Source of the DNA: Candidatus Polarisedimenticolaceae bacterium
Lineage (GTDB): Bacteria > Acidobacteriota > Polarisedimenticolia > Polarisedimenticolales > DASRJG01
Direction of reading: 5' to 3'
Assembly: GCA_036275915.1 (NCBI GenBank)
Contig: DASUCV010000004.1
Coordinates: 327,238 to 391,237, forward strand
DNA: 64,000 bases
The position numbers were made by a program, and so were the translations under genes. The notes beneath the pieces are model-generated. The model was given only the letters and a program-made list of their open reading frames with translations. It was not told the DNA's origin and did no database searches. Below, one piece after another: positions 56,353 to 64,000 of the stretch; the first letter of the stretch is position 1, and the number at the start of each line of letters is the position of its first letter.

Positions 56353-58713
56353 CTAGGTCCTCGGCCGGTCGCGGTGGAAGATGCGGTTCCACCAGCGCTT
56401 GAAGACGCCCTCGTGGAGGGTGCACGGCGGGGGCTCGGTGCCGGCGGCGAAGACCTCGGCGACGCGTGAGGGACACGAGCCTGTCGCGGCCCCGCCGCTC
56501 TCCGGATCCACCTCGACGCGCACGATGCCGGGCGGCTCGGGGAACGTCGAGCCCTCCCAGCGGTGGCGGATGTGCATCATGAGATCCACCCAGATGGGAA
56601 GCGCCCCCGCCGCACCGGTGAGACCGGTCTTCGCGTTGTCGTCGTAGCCGACCCAGACGAGCGCCAAGACCTCCGGGGTGAATCCGACGAACCACGCGTC
56701 GCGCGTGTCGTCCGTCGTCCCCGTCTTCCCGGCGGCGTCGCCGCGGAATCCGAGCGCCGACGACGACGCCGCGGTGCCGCGCGTGAGCACCCCCCTCAGG
56801 ATGTCGTCGACGAGGAACGCGGCAGCGGGCCGGACCACCTTCTCGATCTCGGGTGCGTGCATTTCCAGCGTGCGTCCGTCGCGCGCGACGACCTCGCGGA
56901 TGATGCGCGGGCTCGTCCGCTGCCCCAACGTCGCGAGCGTCCCGTACGCGGTGGCCACCTCGAGGGGCGTGACCTCCTGCGCCCCGAGCGCCAGGGAGGG
57001 CAGCGGCTGGAAGTTCTCGTCGAGCCCGCACCGGCGCGCGGCCTCGATGATCCGGGGTAGGCCCACCGCCTGCGCGGCCTTGGCCGTCGGCACGTTGCGC
57101 GAATCTTCGAGCGCAGCGCGCACCGGGATGTCGCCGCGGAACTCGCCGTCGTAATTCGCGGGGCTCCAGACCTTGCCGCCGCTCGTGATCTCGAACGGGC
57201 TGTCGTCGAGCACGGACGCAGGCGTCAACCCCCCCGCGGCACCGTCCATCGCCGCTTCGAACGCGGCGAGGTAGACGAAAGGCTTGAAGCACGAGCCGGG
57301 CTGACGGCGCGCCTGGACCGCGCGGTTGAACTGGCTGTCCTGGTAATTGCGGCCCCCGACGAGCGCGAGGATGGCGCCGCTCCTGGGGTCGGTGACGACG
57401 ACGCAGCCCTGGAGCGTGCGGAGCTTCTTCTGGCGGCGCACGAGCGGCGCGTCGGTCTCGAGGCGCTCGAGCCCCTTCGAGAGGGACGCCTCCGCACGTG
57501 CTTGCGCCACGGTGTCGATCGTCGTGTAGATCGCGAGCCCTTCCTCGGAGAGCGCCTGAGCGCTGTACATCTCGCCGAGCTGCGCGCGGACGAAGTCGAC
57601 GACGTACGGGGCGCGTGCGTATCCCGCTCCGCCGCTCGCCACCCGGAGAGGCTCCGCTTTCGCCTTCTCGACCGAGGCCTTGTCCGCCGTGCCGTCCTCG
57701 AGCATCGCGTCGAGCACGAGGTTCCGTCGCGCCACGGCACGGTCCGCGTGGGAGAACGGGTTGTAGCCGCCGGGATTGCGGATCATCCCGGCCAGAGTCG
57801 CCGACTCGGCGAGCGAGAGGTCCTGGACGTTTCGCCCGAAGAAATAGTTCGCGGCCGCCTGCATGCCGCAGATCGCGACCGAGCCCCTCTGGCCGAGGTA
57901 GACCTCGTTCAGGTAGACCTCGAGGATCCGGTCCTTCGGGTAACGGAGGTCGAGCATGACCGCCATGAGCGCCTCGCGCACCTTCCTCCAGAGGGTGCGT
58001 TCCTGGTTCAAGTAGAGGTTCTTGACCGTCTGCTGCGTGATCGTGCTCCCGCCTTGCACGATTCCGCCGCGGCGCATGTTCGCGAAGCCCGCCCGCAAGA
58101 TGGCGAGCGGGTCGATGCCCGCGTGATGGAAGAAGCGCGAGTCCTCCGCGGCGAGTACGGCGGAGACGAGGCTCTTCGGGACCTGGGAGAGCGAGACGAC
58201 CTGCCTCTCCTCCTGCTGTTTGCCGAAGAGGAGTGACAGCAGCTCGGGCTCGAGATCGATCGCGTCGACGCGCCTCCCGCCGTCCCCGGTGATCGAGGTG
58301 ACCGTGCCGCCGTCGACCGCGATCGTCCCTCGGATCGCCTTCGTCGGCCGGTCGCCGCCGGCGAACGCCCGGACGTAGACGTCGAGCGTGCGGCCGTGCA
58401 CTCGGTATTGCCCGGGCCTCGCCGGAAGTGAATCGACCTTTTCGTAGCCGGTGCGCTGCAACCGCGCGGCGAGCGTGTCGCCGTCGATCGTCATGCCGGT
58501 CACGACGTGCAGACCTGCGGAATAGACCCGCGCCGGGAGCGTCCACACTCGCCCTTCGAACGTGGCGGTGATCTGAGCGTAGACGACGACGAGGACGATC
58601 GCGACGACGACAGCGAGAGGGACCCCGAGGCCGAGGAGCCAGCGGGCACGCCGCCCTCGGCGGCCCGATCGCCGCGGGGCGGTCTTCTTCTGGGCGGACG
58701 CCTCCTTCGCCAT
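56353..58713 (-). CDS. Class A penicillin-binding protein, PBP1b-like
   Basis: 786 residues: cytoplasmic basic tail, one membrane helix (about 27-48), a UB2H-like region, the transglycosylase domain (AEDSRFFHHAGIDPLAI with catalytic glutamate, GGSTITQQTVKNL, LNEVYLGQRG) and the transpeptidase domain with QPGSCFKPF (SxxK), SRNVP (SxN) and AGKTGTTDD (KTG). All catalytic residues are present. Makes and crosslinks peptidoglycan at the outer face of the inner membrane. Confidence 0.95.
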   Translation of the reverse strand: MAKEASAQKKTAPRRSGRRGRRARWLLGLGVPLAVVVAIVLVVVYAQITATFEGRVWTLPARVYSAGLHVVTGMTIDGDTLAARLQRTGYEKVDSLPARPGQYRVHGRTLDVYVRAFAGGDRPTKAIRGTIAVDGGTVTSITGDGGRRVDAIDLEPELLSLLFGKQQEERQVVSLSQVPKSLVSAVLAAEDSRFFHHAGIDPLAILRAGFANMRRGGIVQGGSTITQQTVKNLYLNQERTLWRKVREALMAVMLDLRYPKDRILEVYLNEVYLGQRGSVAICGMQAAANYFFGRNVQDLSLAESATLAGMIRNPGGYNPFSHADRAVARRNLVLDAMLEDGTADKASVEKAKAEPLRVASGGAGYARAPYVVDFVRAQLGEMYSAQALSEEGLAIYTTIDTVAQARAEASLSKGLERLETDAPLVRRQKKLRTLQGCVVVTDPRSGAILALVGGRNYQDSQFNRAVQARRQPGSCFKPFVYLAAFEAAMDGAAGGLTPASVLDDSPFEITSGGKVWSPANYDGEFRGDIPVRAALEDSRNVPTAKAAQAVGLPRIIEAARRCGLDENFQPLPSLALGAQEVTPLEVATAYGTLATLGQRTSPRIIREVVARDGRTLEMHAPEIEKVVRPAAAFLVDDILRGVLTRGTAASSSALGFRGDAAGKTGTTDDTRDAWFVGFTPEVLALVWVGYDDNAKTGLTGAAGALPIWVDLMMHIRHRWEGSTFPEPPGIVRVEVDPESGGAATGSCPSRVAEVFAAGTEPPPCTLHEGVFKRWWNRIFHRDRPRT

Positions 58714-58756
58714 CGCGACCTAGGCTACCCGCGAGCGCGGCCGATGGGCCCCGGGC

Positions 58757-59050
58757 TCAGCCCTTCAACGTTTCCTTGAGGGGCTTACCGGCCTTGAACG
58801 CCGGAGCGCGGGTCGCGGGGATGTCCAGGGTCTCGCCTGTGTGGGGGTTCCGCCCCGCCCGCGCCTTGCGGCCGCGGGCCTCGAACGTCCCGAAGCCGCT
58901 GATCGCGACCTTGTCGCCTCCGACCAGCGCGGCGGCGATGAGGCCGATCGCCGGATCCGGGTCGAAGATCGCATCCATCGCCGCCCGCGCGTCGCGCGCG
59001 GACAGTCCCGTTCTCTCGGCCAGCTTGTCTGTGAGTTCGGCTTTGTTCAA
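58757..59050 (-). CDS. hup: HU-family DNA-binding protein
   Basis: 97 residues: MNKAELTDKLAERTGLS at the N-terminus, the VAISGFGTFEARGRKAR strand and the DNA-wrapping arm GRNPHTGETLDIPAT. Nucleoid protein acting as a dimer. About seven residues longer than typical HU, within the helix-2 to strand region (DPDPAIG). Confidence 0.95.
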   Translation of the reverse strand: MNKAELTDKLAERTGLSARDARAAMDAIFDPDPAIGLIAAALVGGDKVAISGFGTFEARGRKARAGRNPHTGETLDIPATRAPAFKAGKPLKETLKG

Positions 59051-59069
59051 GTCGCTCTCCTTGCCGCTC

Positions 59070-59468
59070 TCATGTCGCCCAGCGCAATTCCTTCAACGAC
59101 GTGCGGATGATGAAGATCCTGATGTTGTTGTCCCGATCGTCCGAGGGTACGAAGAAGAACCCCGGGCACGACGGGTCGTCCTCGGTCACCACCCCCCAGA
59201 TCGTCTCTCCGTCCACAAAAGTGAGGACGGCTTTGCGGCCTTCGCTCGCTCGCGCCGGGTCGAAGTCGCGCCGGGCGACGAACTCACGATTCCCCACGTA
59301 GTCCTTGACCCAAAAAAGCGCTTTCATCCCGTCGAGGGAAACCCGGAGCGGGACGCCGCCTCCTTCGGCCGGAAGCAGATGAAACGTAGGCTGCTTGGCC
59401 CTGAAATCGTGGGTCACGCCCTTGTGAATCGCGCCGTCCCGCATGTGGACGACGATTTTCTGCTCCAT
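59070..59468 (-). CDS. Conserved protein of unknown function
   Basis: 132 residues, beta-rich, no signal or membrane segment. The opening EQKIVVHMRDGAIHKGVTHDF and the WGVVTEDDPSCPGFFFVPSD segment look like a PilZ-like or small SH3-like barrel domain common in Acidobacteriota and Myxococcota, but I cannot name the family. It lies 19 bases upstream of hup. Confidence 0.72.
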   Translation of the reverse strand: MEQKIVVHMRDGAIHKGVTHDFRAKQPTFHLLPAEGGGVPLRVSLDGMKALFWVKDYVGNREFVARRDFDPARASEGRKAVLTFVDGETIWGVVTEDDPSCPGFFFVPSDDRDNNIRIFIIRTSLKELRWAT

Positions 59469-59539
59469 GGCGGCCTCCGGGAAGACGCAAGAACCGTCCC
59501 GCCGACGCCGAATCCTACCAGCACCCCATGGGGATACGC

Positions 59540-59567
59540 AAAAAAAGGGCGGTTACCGCGCGCCCTT
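59540..59567 (-). terminator. Rho-independent terminator, likely for queE-queC
   Basis: On the minus strand AAGGGCG (59567-59561) pairs with CGCCCTT (59551-59545) around a nine-base loop, followed by a run of Ts at 59546-59540. It lies 480 bases beyond the queC stop, inside the 5' region of the opposing gene. Confidence 0.65.
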
Positions 59568-59593
59568 CTTGCCCGGGGTCCGGTCCGGTCCCT

Positions 59594-60088
59594 ATGTTTC
59601 CGCCGGAGGCCGATGACGTGACCGAGACGGAGCTCAGAGACGGGACCGCGATCGAGGCCGGGAAGTACCCGGCCTGGCGCCGCCGCCGCTATGTCGTCGA
59701 CGCTCGCTCGCAGCTTCGCGCCGGGATCCTCGTCGGCTCGTTGACCTTGGGCCTCCTGGTCCTCTTGAATCTCTCGGTTTTCACGGGACGTGACTCCGGC
59801 GCCACGTCGTGGGCGCTCCTCATCACCGGATCGGTCGTCTTTTTCACTGGAATCGTGGCGATCGGGATTCTCGAGTCCCACCGTACCGCCGGCGCGGCGT
59901 TCGCGATCCGGCGCACGATCGACGCCGTCCGCGACGGCCAGCGAGGGGCGCGGGTCCGCCTCCGGAGAGGTGACCACCTCCAGGAGCTGGCCGACGCCGT
60001 AAACGCCCTGGCCGTGGCGCTCGACGAGGAGCGCCGCGGGCGGAACGATCAGAGAGAGTCGGCGGGGTCCGAGAGTCCCGCCTCGTAG
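59594..60088 (+). CDS. Two-helix membrane protein with HAMP-like segment
   Basis: 164 residues from ATG 59594. Two membrane helices (about 43-63 and 72-95) are followed by a cytoplasmic stretch IRRTIDAVRDGQRGARVRLRRGDHLQEL (in pieces) that resembles a HAMP linker but ends without an output domain. No start between 59528 and 59594 looks better. Its last 40 bases overlap the queC 3' end on the opposite strand. Confidence 0.7.
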   Translation: MFPPEADDVTETELRDGTAIEAGKYPAWRRRRYVVDARSQLRAGILVGSLTLGLLVLLNLSVFTGRDSGATSWALLITGSVVFFTGIVAIGILESHRTAGAAFAIRRTIDAVRDGQRGARVRLRRGDHLQELADAVNALAVALDEERRGRNDQRESAGSESPAS

Positions 60089-60732
60089 AATCCCCGCGCC
60101 CGCAGCGCGCAGGCGTCGCAGCTCCGGCAGGGACGACCGTCGGGCCCGGGGTCGTAGCAGGAGATCGTGAGGTCGAGCGGCACGTTCCAAGCGGCAGCAC
60201 GCCGAACGATCTCCGCCTTGCTCGCCTCCAAGAGCGGCGCGTGGATGCGGACCGGCGCACCCGAGACTCCGGCTTTGGTCCCGACGGCCGCCATCGCCTC
60301 GAACGCCCGGAGGAACGCCGGCCGGCAGTCGGGGTATCCGCTGTAGTCGACGGCGTTCACGCCGAGGACGAGGTCGCGCGCCTCGAGGACCTCGGCCCAG
60401 GCGAGAGCGAGGCTCAGGAAGACCGTGTTCCTTGCGGGAACGTAGGTGGACGGAATTCCGGTCGCGATCGCCTCGGCGGAGCGGCCCTTCGGCACGTCGA
60501 CGCTCCGGTCCGTGAGCGCGCTTCCCGAGAGGAACGAGAGATCGAGAGGCACAACGCGATGCGACGCCGCCCCGAGCCGGCGCGCGATCTGGGCCGCGCG
60601 CTCGACCTCGATCGCGTGGCGTTGTCCGTAGGCGACGGTGAGGGCATGCACTTCGAAGGGCTGCGCGACCGCCCACGCCAGGCACGTCGCGGAGTCGAGC
60701 CCTCCCGAGAGGAGGACGACGGCGCGCTCCAT
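60049..60732 (-). CDS. queC: 7-cyano-7-deazaguanine synthase
   Basis: ATP-dependent conversion of 7-carboxy-7-deazaguanine to preQ0 for queuosine (or DNA deazapurines). PP-loop LLSGGLDSATC, VALTVAYGQRHA-type segment, YVPARNTVFLSLALA, NAVDYSGYPDCRP and the four-cysteine zinc site ending CRSCDAC. 227 residues. ATG at 60732 overlaps the queE stop. Confidence 0.95.
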   Translation of the reverse strand: MERAVVLLSGGLDSATCLAWAVAQPFEVHALTVAYGQRHAIEVERAAQIARRLGAASHRVVPLDLSFLSGSALTDRSVDVPKGRSAEAIATGIPSTYVPARNTVFLSLALAWAEVLEARDLVLGVNAVDYSGYPDCRPAFLRAFEAMAAVGTKAGVSGAPVRIHAPLLEASKAEIVRRAAAWNVPLDLTISCYDPGPDGRPCRSCDACALRARGFYEAGLSDPADSL

Positions 60733-61370
60733 CAGACGCCGCGTTCGACGCCGGGCCAGAGGAGCTTGTGCATCTGGAGCTGGACCCTCACGGGAAGGCG
60801 ATCCGCGAGAACCCAGCCGGCGAGGTCCGCGGGGTCGAGGCCGGGGTGGACGGGAGAGAAGAGAACCGGCGCCTTCGCGTGAAGCCCGCGCGCACGCACC
60901 TCGGCCGCGGCCCACGCGTAGTCGCCTCGGTCCGCGATGACGAACTTCAGCTCGTCGCCCGGCCGGAGCACGTCGAGGTTCTCCCACCGGTTCTTCTCAC
61001 TCTCTCCGCTCCCTGGGCATTTCACGTCGACGATCCGTCGCACCTCGGGGGGAACGTCGTCGATCGGCAGGCTGCCGCCAGTCTCGAGAAGCACCTCGAG
61101 CCTCGCGGCGACGAGCGCACGCATGAGATCGATCGACTCCGGCTGCAGGAGCGGCTCGCCTCCGGTGATCTCGACGAGCGGGCATCGATAAGAGACGACG
61201 CGGTCGACGACGTCCCCGACGCTCATCGAGACCCCTTCGTGGAACGCGTACGCCGTGTCGCACCAAACGCAGCGGAGATTGCACCCCGTGAGCCGGACGA
61301 AGACGCAGGGGCGCCCCGCGTGAGTCGATTCGCCTTGAATCGAGTGGAAGATCTCGTTCACCCGCAGCAT
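60732..61370 (-). CDS. queE: 7-carboxy-7-deazaguanine synthase
   Basis: Radical SAM enzyme making the 7-deazaguanine core. Cluster motif CNLRCVWCDTAY (CX3CX2C), preceded by IFHSIQGESTHAGRP, then VEITGGEPLLQPE and VDVKCPGSGES. 212 residues. Forms an operon with queC; queD and queF are not in the window. Confidence 0.95.
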   Translation of the reverse strand: MLRVNEIFHSIQGESTHAGRPCVFVRLTGCNLRCVWCDTAYAFHEGVSMSVGDVVDRVVSYRCPLVEITGGEPLLQPESIDLMRALVAARLEVLLETGGSLPIDDVPPEVRRIVDVKCPGSGESEKNRWENLDVLRPGDELKFVIADRGDYAWAAAEVRARGLHAKAPVLFSPVHPGLDPADLAGWVLADRLPVRVQLQMHKLLWPGVERGV

Positions 61371-61476
61371 CCCCGCATTCTAGCGGGCCGAGCCCACGAC
61401 TTGCCTCGGGAGCATCGGGAACCCACATTGCCCTGGGACCGCTCGGGCCGTCTGGAGGGGGTCCCGGAGGGCGCCC

Positions 61477-62802
61477 GTGCCGTTGGCCGACATTCTCTTC
61501 GGAACCATCCGGATGCCCTGGCTCGTCGTCGCGGCGGGGCTCGGAACCGGCCTCGGGACCTACCTCTCCCGGAAGGGCCGTCCGCGGCTGCTCGCCGACA
61601 TCGAGCGTCTGGAGGGCGACGTCGCCCGCGCGGAAGCGCAGTCCCGCGAGCAGGCGCGCGTCGTCACGAAGCTCCGCAACGAGCAGCGCGCGCTCGCCGA
61701 CCTCTCGCGTCTCTTGCCGAACATCGTGCGCGATCTCAACCGCTCCGACCTCGACGAGCGCCACATCCCGCGCCTGATCCTCCAGCTCGTCGACGCGATC
61801 TTCGAGCCGCAGCAGACGCTTCTCTACCTCGCCCGGTCGTCCAGCGGCGACAACGAGCGTGGCCAGGTGCTCCAGCTCGTGGAGCGTCTCGGCGCGGCCG
61901 ACGTTCCTCCCTCGGTCGTCCGCGTTCGCGTCGGCGAAGGGAAGATCGGCTGGGTCGCGGAGTCGAAGGTCGAGATGAGCTCGGACGACTGGCTCAACAT
62001 GACGCGCACGGAAGGCCGGACGATCGAGGACAACCACCCTTCGCTGAAGCTCGACCTCATCGGACCGCTCGTCCACCACGACGACGGCAAGGACCGCCTG
62101 CTGGGCGTCCTCTGCGTCGGCGGCTCGTCGTCGCGGCAGCGCGACGAGAAGCTCATGCTCCAGATGGTGACGAACCTCGCCTCGATCGCCTACACGAACT
62201 CGCGGAACATGCGTCAGATGAGCGACCTCGCGAACCACGACGGGCTGACGAGCCTCCTCAACAAGCGCTATTTCATGACCCAGCGTCTCGGGCTGCTCAT
62301 CAACGCGGCGGAGCGCGACGCGGGCGCGCTCGCGGTCTTCATCTTCGACATCGACCACTTCAAGAAGTACAACGACACGCATGGCCACCTCGCCGGCGAC
62401 GAGATCCTCAAGGCCGTCGCCCAGGTCGTGCGCGAGAACCTGCGGCCCGGCGACGTCGCGTGCCGTTACGGCGGCGAAGAGTTCATCGTCGCGATGCCGG
62501 GCGCCAAGGCGCCCGACGGCTGCGCGGCGGCGGAGCGCATCCGTGCCGCCATCGAGGGCACCCGCTTCCCGAAGTCGGAGACGCAGCCGCTCGGCCGCAT
62601 CACGATCAGCGGAGGCGTGGCGCAATTCCCCCAAGACGGCACGAGCGGCACCGATCTCATCCTTCACGCCGACCAAGCGCTCTATCAGGCGAAGGCCGCC
62701 GGGCGAAACCGCGTCGTCCAGTACCGAGGTGTCGACATCGGCGGCGACGGCAACGACGAGCCGGTCTGGGTACAGCAAACCGATCGCCCGAGCGATCGCT
62801 AA
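61477..62802 (+). CDS. Diguanylate cyclase with GAF-like sensor
   Basis: 441 residues: N-terminal membrane helix (about 13-30), coiled coil, GAF-like domain (about 75-245) and a GGDEF domain with FDIDHFKKYNDTHGHLAGDE, the active-site RYGGEEFIV and GRNRVVQY. No inhibitory RxxD motif is obvious. Start GTG at 61477 after GGAGG-like sequence. It is followed four bases later by the EAL gene, pairing synthesis and breakdown of c-di-GMP. Confidence 0.92.
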   Translation: MPLADILFGTIRMPWLVVAAGLGTGLGTYLSRKGRPRLLADIERLEGDVARAEAQSREQARVVTKLRNEQRALADLSRLLPNIVRDLNRSDLDERHIPRLILQLVDAIFEPQQTLLYLARSSSGDNERGQVLQLVERLGAADVPPSVVRVRVGEGKIGWVAESKVEMSSDDWLNMTRTEGRTIEDNHPSLKLDLIGPLVHHDDGKDRLLGVLCVGGSSSRQRDEKLMLQMVTNLASIAYTNSRNMRQMSDLANHDGLTSLLNKRYFMTQRLGLLINAAERDAGALAVFIFDIDHFKKYNDTHGHLAGDEILKAVAQVVRENLRPGDVACRYGGEEFIVAMPGAKAPDGCAAAERIRAAIEGTRFPKSETQPLGRITISGGVAQFPQDGTSGTDLILHADQALYQAKAAGRNRVVQYRGVDIGGDGNDEPVWVQQTDRPSDR

Positions 62803-62806
62803 CGCC

Positions 62807-64000
62807 ATGGCGAGTCCCCGTGACGGAGCGGCGCCGTCGCTGCCCCCGGAGCTTCCGCGTCTCGACGACCTGCTGGCATCTGCCGCGCCGCGTCTCGCCG
62901 CGGATCACGAATTCGGACTTCTCTCGGTGACCGTGCTCCAGAGGCGGCACCTGTCGCACGGGGCCGACTGGCACGCCTACGACGCGCTCATCCGCGAGAT
63001 CGGCGCATTCCTCCGCAGCTATCGGACCGAGCGCATGCGCCGCGACGACCGGCTCTTCGAGCCCAGCATGAACGGCAACGCCTTCGCGGTCATGCTCGAG
63101 CCTCCGCGCAAGGGACGCGCGCTCGATCCCGGCGATCTCGCCCGCGTGCGGGCCCGGCTCGCGCGCGGCCTGAAGGTCCACCTCGCAAGACAGCTCCCGC
63201 GTGAGGTGGGCGACGCGTTCGGCTGGTACGTCGGCGCTGCGGTCATCGCCCCGGAGGCGGAGATCCCGTTCGAGCGGATCGTCCACCGGGCGCTCGAAGA
63301 GTCGTTCGCGGACGCGCTCAGAGAGAAGGAGCGCGAAGGCCGCCGTCACGCGGTGCAGCTCGCGCGTGTGCTCCACCTCGGCCTCGTCCACTCCGTCTAT
63401 CAGCCGGTCGTCGACATCGTCGACCAGCGGGTCATCGGATTCGAGGCTCTCACGCGCGTCGGCAGCGGTCGCTTCGAGAACGTCGAGCTCCTGTTCAAGG
63501 CGGCGGAAGCGAACGACGCCCTCTGGGCTCTCGAGCGTCTTTGCCGGCGTAAAGCCCTCGAGGACCTTCCGACCCTCGGGCCGGGTCAGCTCCTCTTCTT
63601 GAACGTCGAGCCCGACTCGATCCACGATCCTCACCTCGGCGGGCCGCAGTTCCTGGACGGCCTGGCGGCGGTCGGGCTCTCGGCGACCCAGGTCGTCCTC
63701 GAGCTGACCGAGCATTCCGCCGTGCGCGACTTCGTCGCCTTCCGGCGAACGCTCGAGCGCTTCCGCTCGCTCGGCTTCCGTCTCGCGATGGACGACGTCG
63801 GATCCGGCTACGCCGGGCTGCAGTCGATCGCGGAGATCGGTCCGGACTTCATCAAGGCCGACATGCACCTGGTCCGAGGCCTGCACGAGAGCCCGATCAA
63901 GCGCCAGCTCATCGACACGATCCGCCGGTTCTCCGACAGCACGGGGATCACCTTCGTCGCCGAGGGCGTCGAATCGCGCGACGAGCTCGAGGCGCTCGTC
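62807..64000 (+). CDS. Degenerate GGDEF-EAL protein, 3' end missing
   Basis: The frame is open to the window edge (398 residues visible). About residues 25-185 resemble GGDEF but with the signature replaced by NGNAFAVML, so no cyclase activity is expected. The EAL domain begins near 190 and carries GFEALTRV, LELTEHSAV, MDDVGSGYAGL, FIKADM and VAEGVES, the catalytic metal set, so phosphodiesterase activity is likely. ATG at 62807 follows the diguanylate cyclase stop by four bases. Confidence 0.88.
   Translation, partial: MASPRDGAAPSLPPELPRLDDLLASAAPRLAADHEFGLLSVTVLQRRHLSHGADWHAYDALIREIGAFLRSYRTERMRRDDRLFEPSMNGNAFAVMLEPPRKGRALDPGDLARVRARLARGLKVHLARQLPREVGDAFGWYVGAAVIAPEAEIPFERIVHRALEESFADALREKEREGRRHAVQLARVLHLGLVHSVYQPVVDIVDQRVIGFEALTRVGSGRFENVELLFKAAEANDALWALERLCRRKALEDLPTLGPGQLLFLNVEPDSIHDPHLGGPQFLDGLAAVGLSATQVVLELTEHSAVRDFVAFRRTLERFRSLGFRLAMDDVGSGYAGLQSIAEIGPDFIKADMHLVRGLHESPIKRQLIDTIRRFSDSTGITFVAEGVESRDELEALV

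Overview
The window is 64 kb of gene-dense, very GC-rich chromosomal DNA from a Gram-negative bacterium. Evidence for the lifestyle and envelope includes a class A penicillin-binding protein, a type-2-secretion-style pseudopilin, lipoproteins, a KdtX-like sugar transferase, ribonuclease Y, Hanks kinases with PEGA repeats and an F-type ATP synthase whose membrane genes stand apart from the F1 genes. The mix fits Acidobacteriota best (inference); Myxococcota or Gemmatimonadota are less likely. I see no insertion sequence, prophage, CRISPR array or rRNA. Three tRNA genes are present, one of them tRNA-Sec, so the organism probably makes selenoproteins.

Layout. 1-9.3 kb: ribF (cut at the left edge), tmk, holB, then a RumA-type rRNA methyltransferase, a 500-base non-coding gap with a long perfect inverted repeat, aroC, nnrDE, tsaE and guaB. 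9.4-17.7 kb: an SPFH/zinc-ribbon pair, secA, a membrane-free ER-type signal peptidase homologue, an acyl-CoA dehydrogenase with a clear terminator, a PP2C phosphatase and a metal-permease-like protein. 17.7-27.4 kb: rny, an MBL hydrolase, bipA, a TPR/zincin protein, a tightly overlapped moaE-moaD-nrnA-gamma-carbonic-anhydrase run, a DnaQ-like exonuclease, namZ and a glycosyltransferase. 27.4-31.6 kb: sppA, tRNA-Ala, tRNA-Sec, an isoaspartyl peptidase and a CPBP protease.

31.6-38.5 kb is a signalling block. One minus-strand operon encodes a SpoIIE phosphatase, a receiver protein, an MglA-like GTPase fused to GAF and histidine-kinase domains, an RsbW-type kinase, a PAS/HisKA protein without an ATPase domain and a STAS antagonist. 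It is divergent from an ECF sigma factor and its zinc anti-sigma factor. 38.5-43.7 kb is an operon of a PEGA Ser/Thr kinase, a TPR/beta-propeller protein and a PDZ protein.

43.8-49.5 kb: a nuoM gene with no neighbouring nuo genes leads into atpZ-atpI-atpB-atpE-atpF-aroB; a lytic transglycosylase follows. 49.5-64 kb: an unknown secreted protein with DUF192 and pseudopilin-like lipoprotein partners, a HEAT protein, pgk-tpiA-secG, tRNA-Leu, a pseudopilin, a PBP1-like enzyme, HU, queE-queC and a diguanylate cyclase/EAL pair cut off by the right edge.

Most genes are chained by 4-base stop/start overlaps, implying translational coupling. The strongest leads for something undescribed are the structured intergenic element at 4129-4310 and the GTPase-kinase fusion inside a partner-switching operon. 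Three genes also seem to start with CTG, and three convergent gene pairs share one CTAG for both stop codons.
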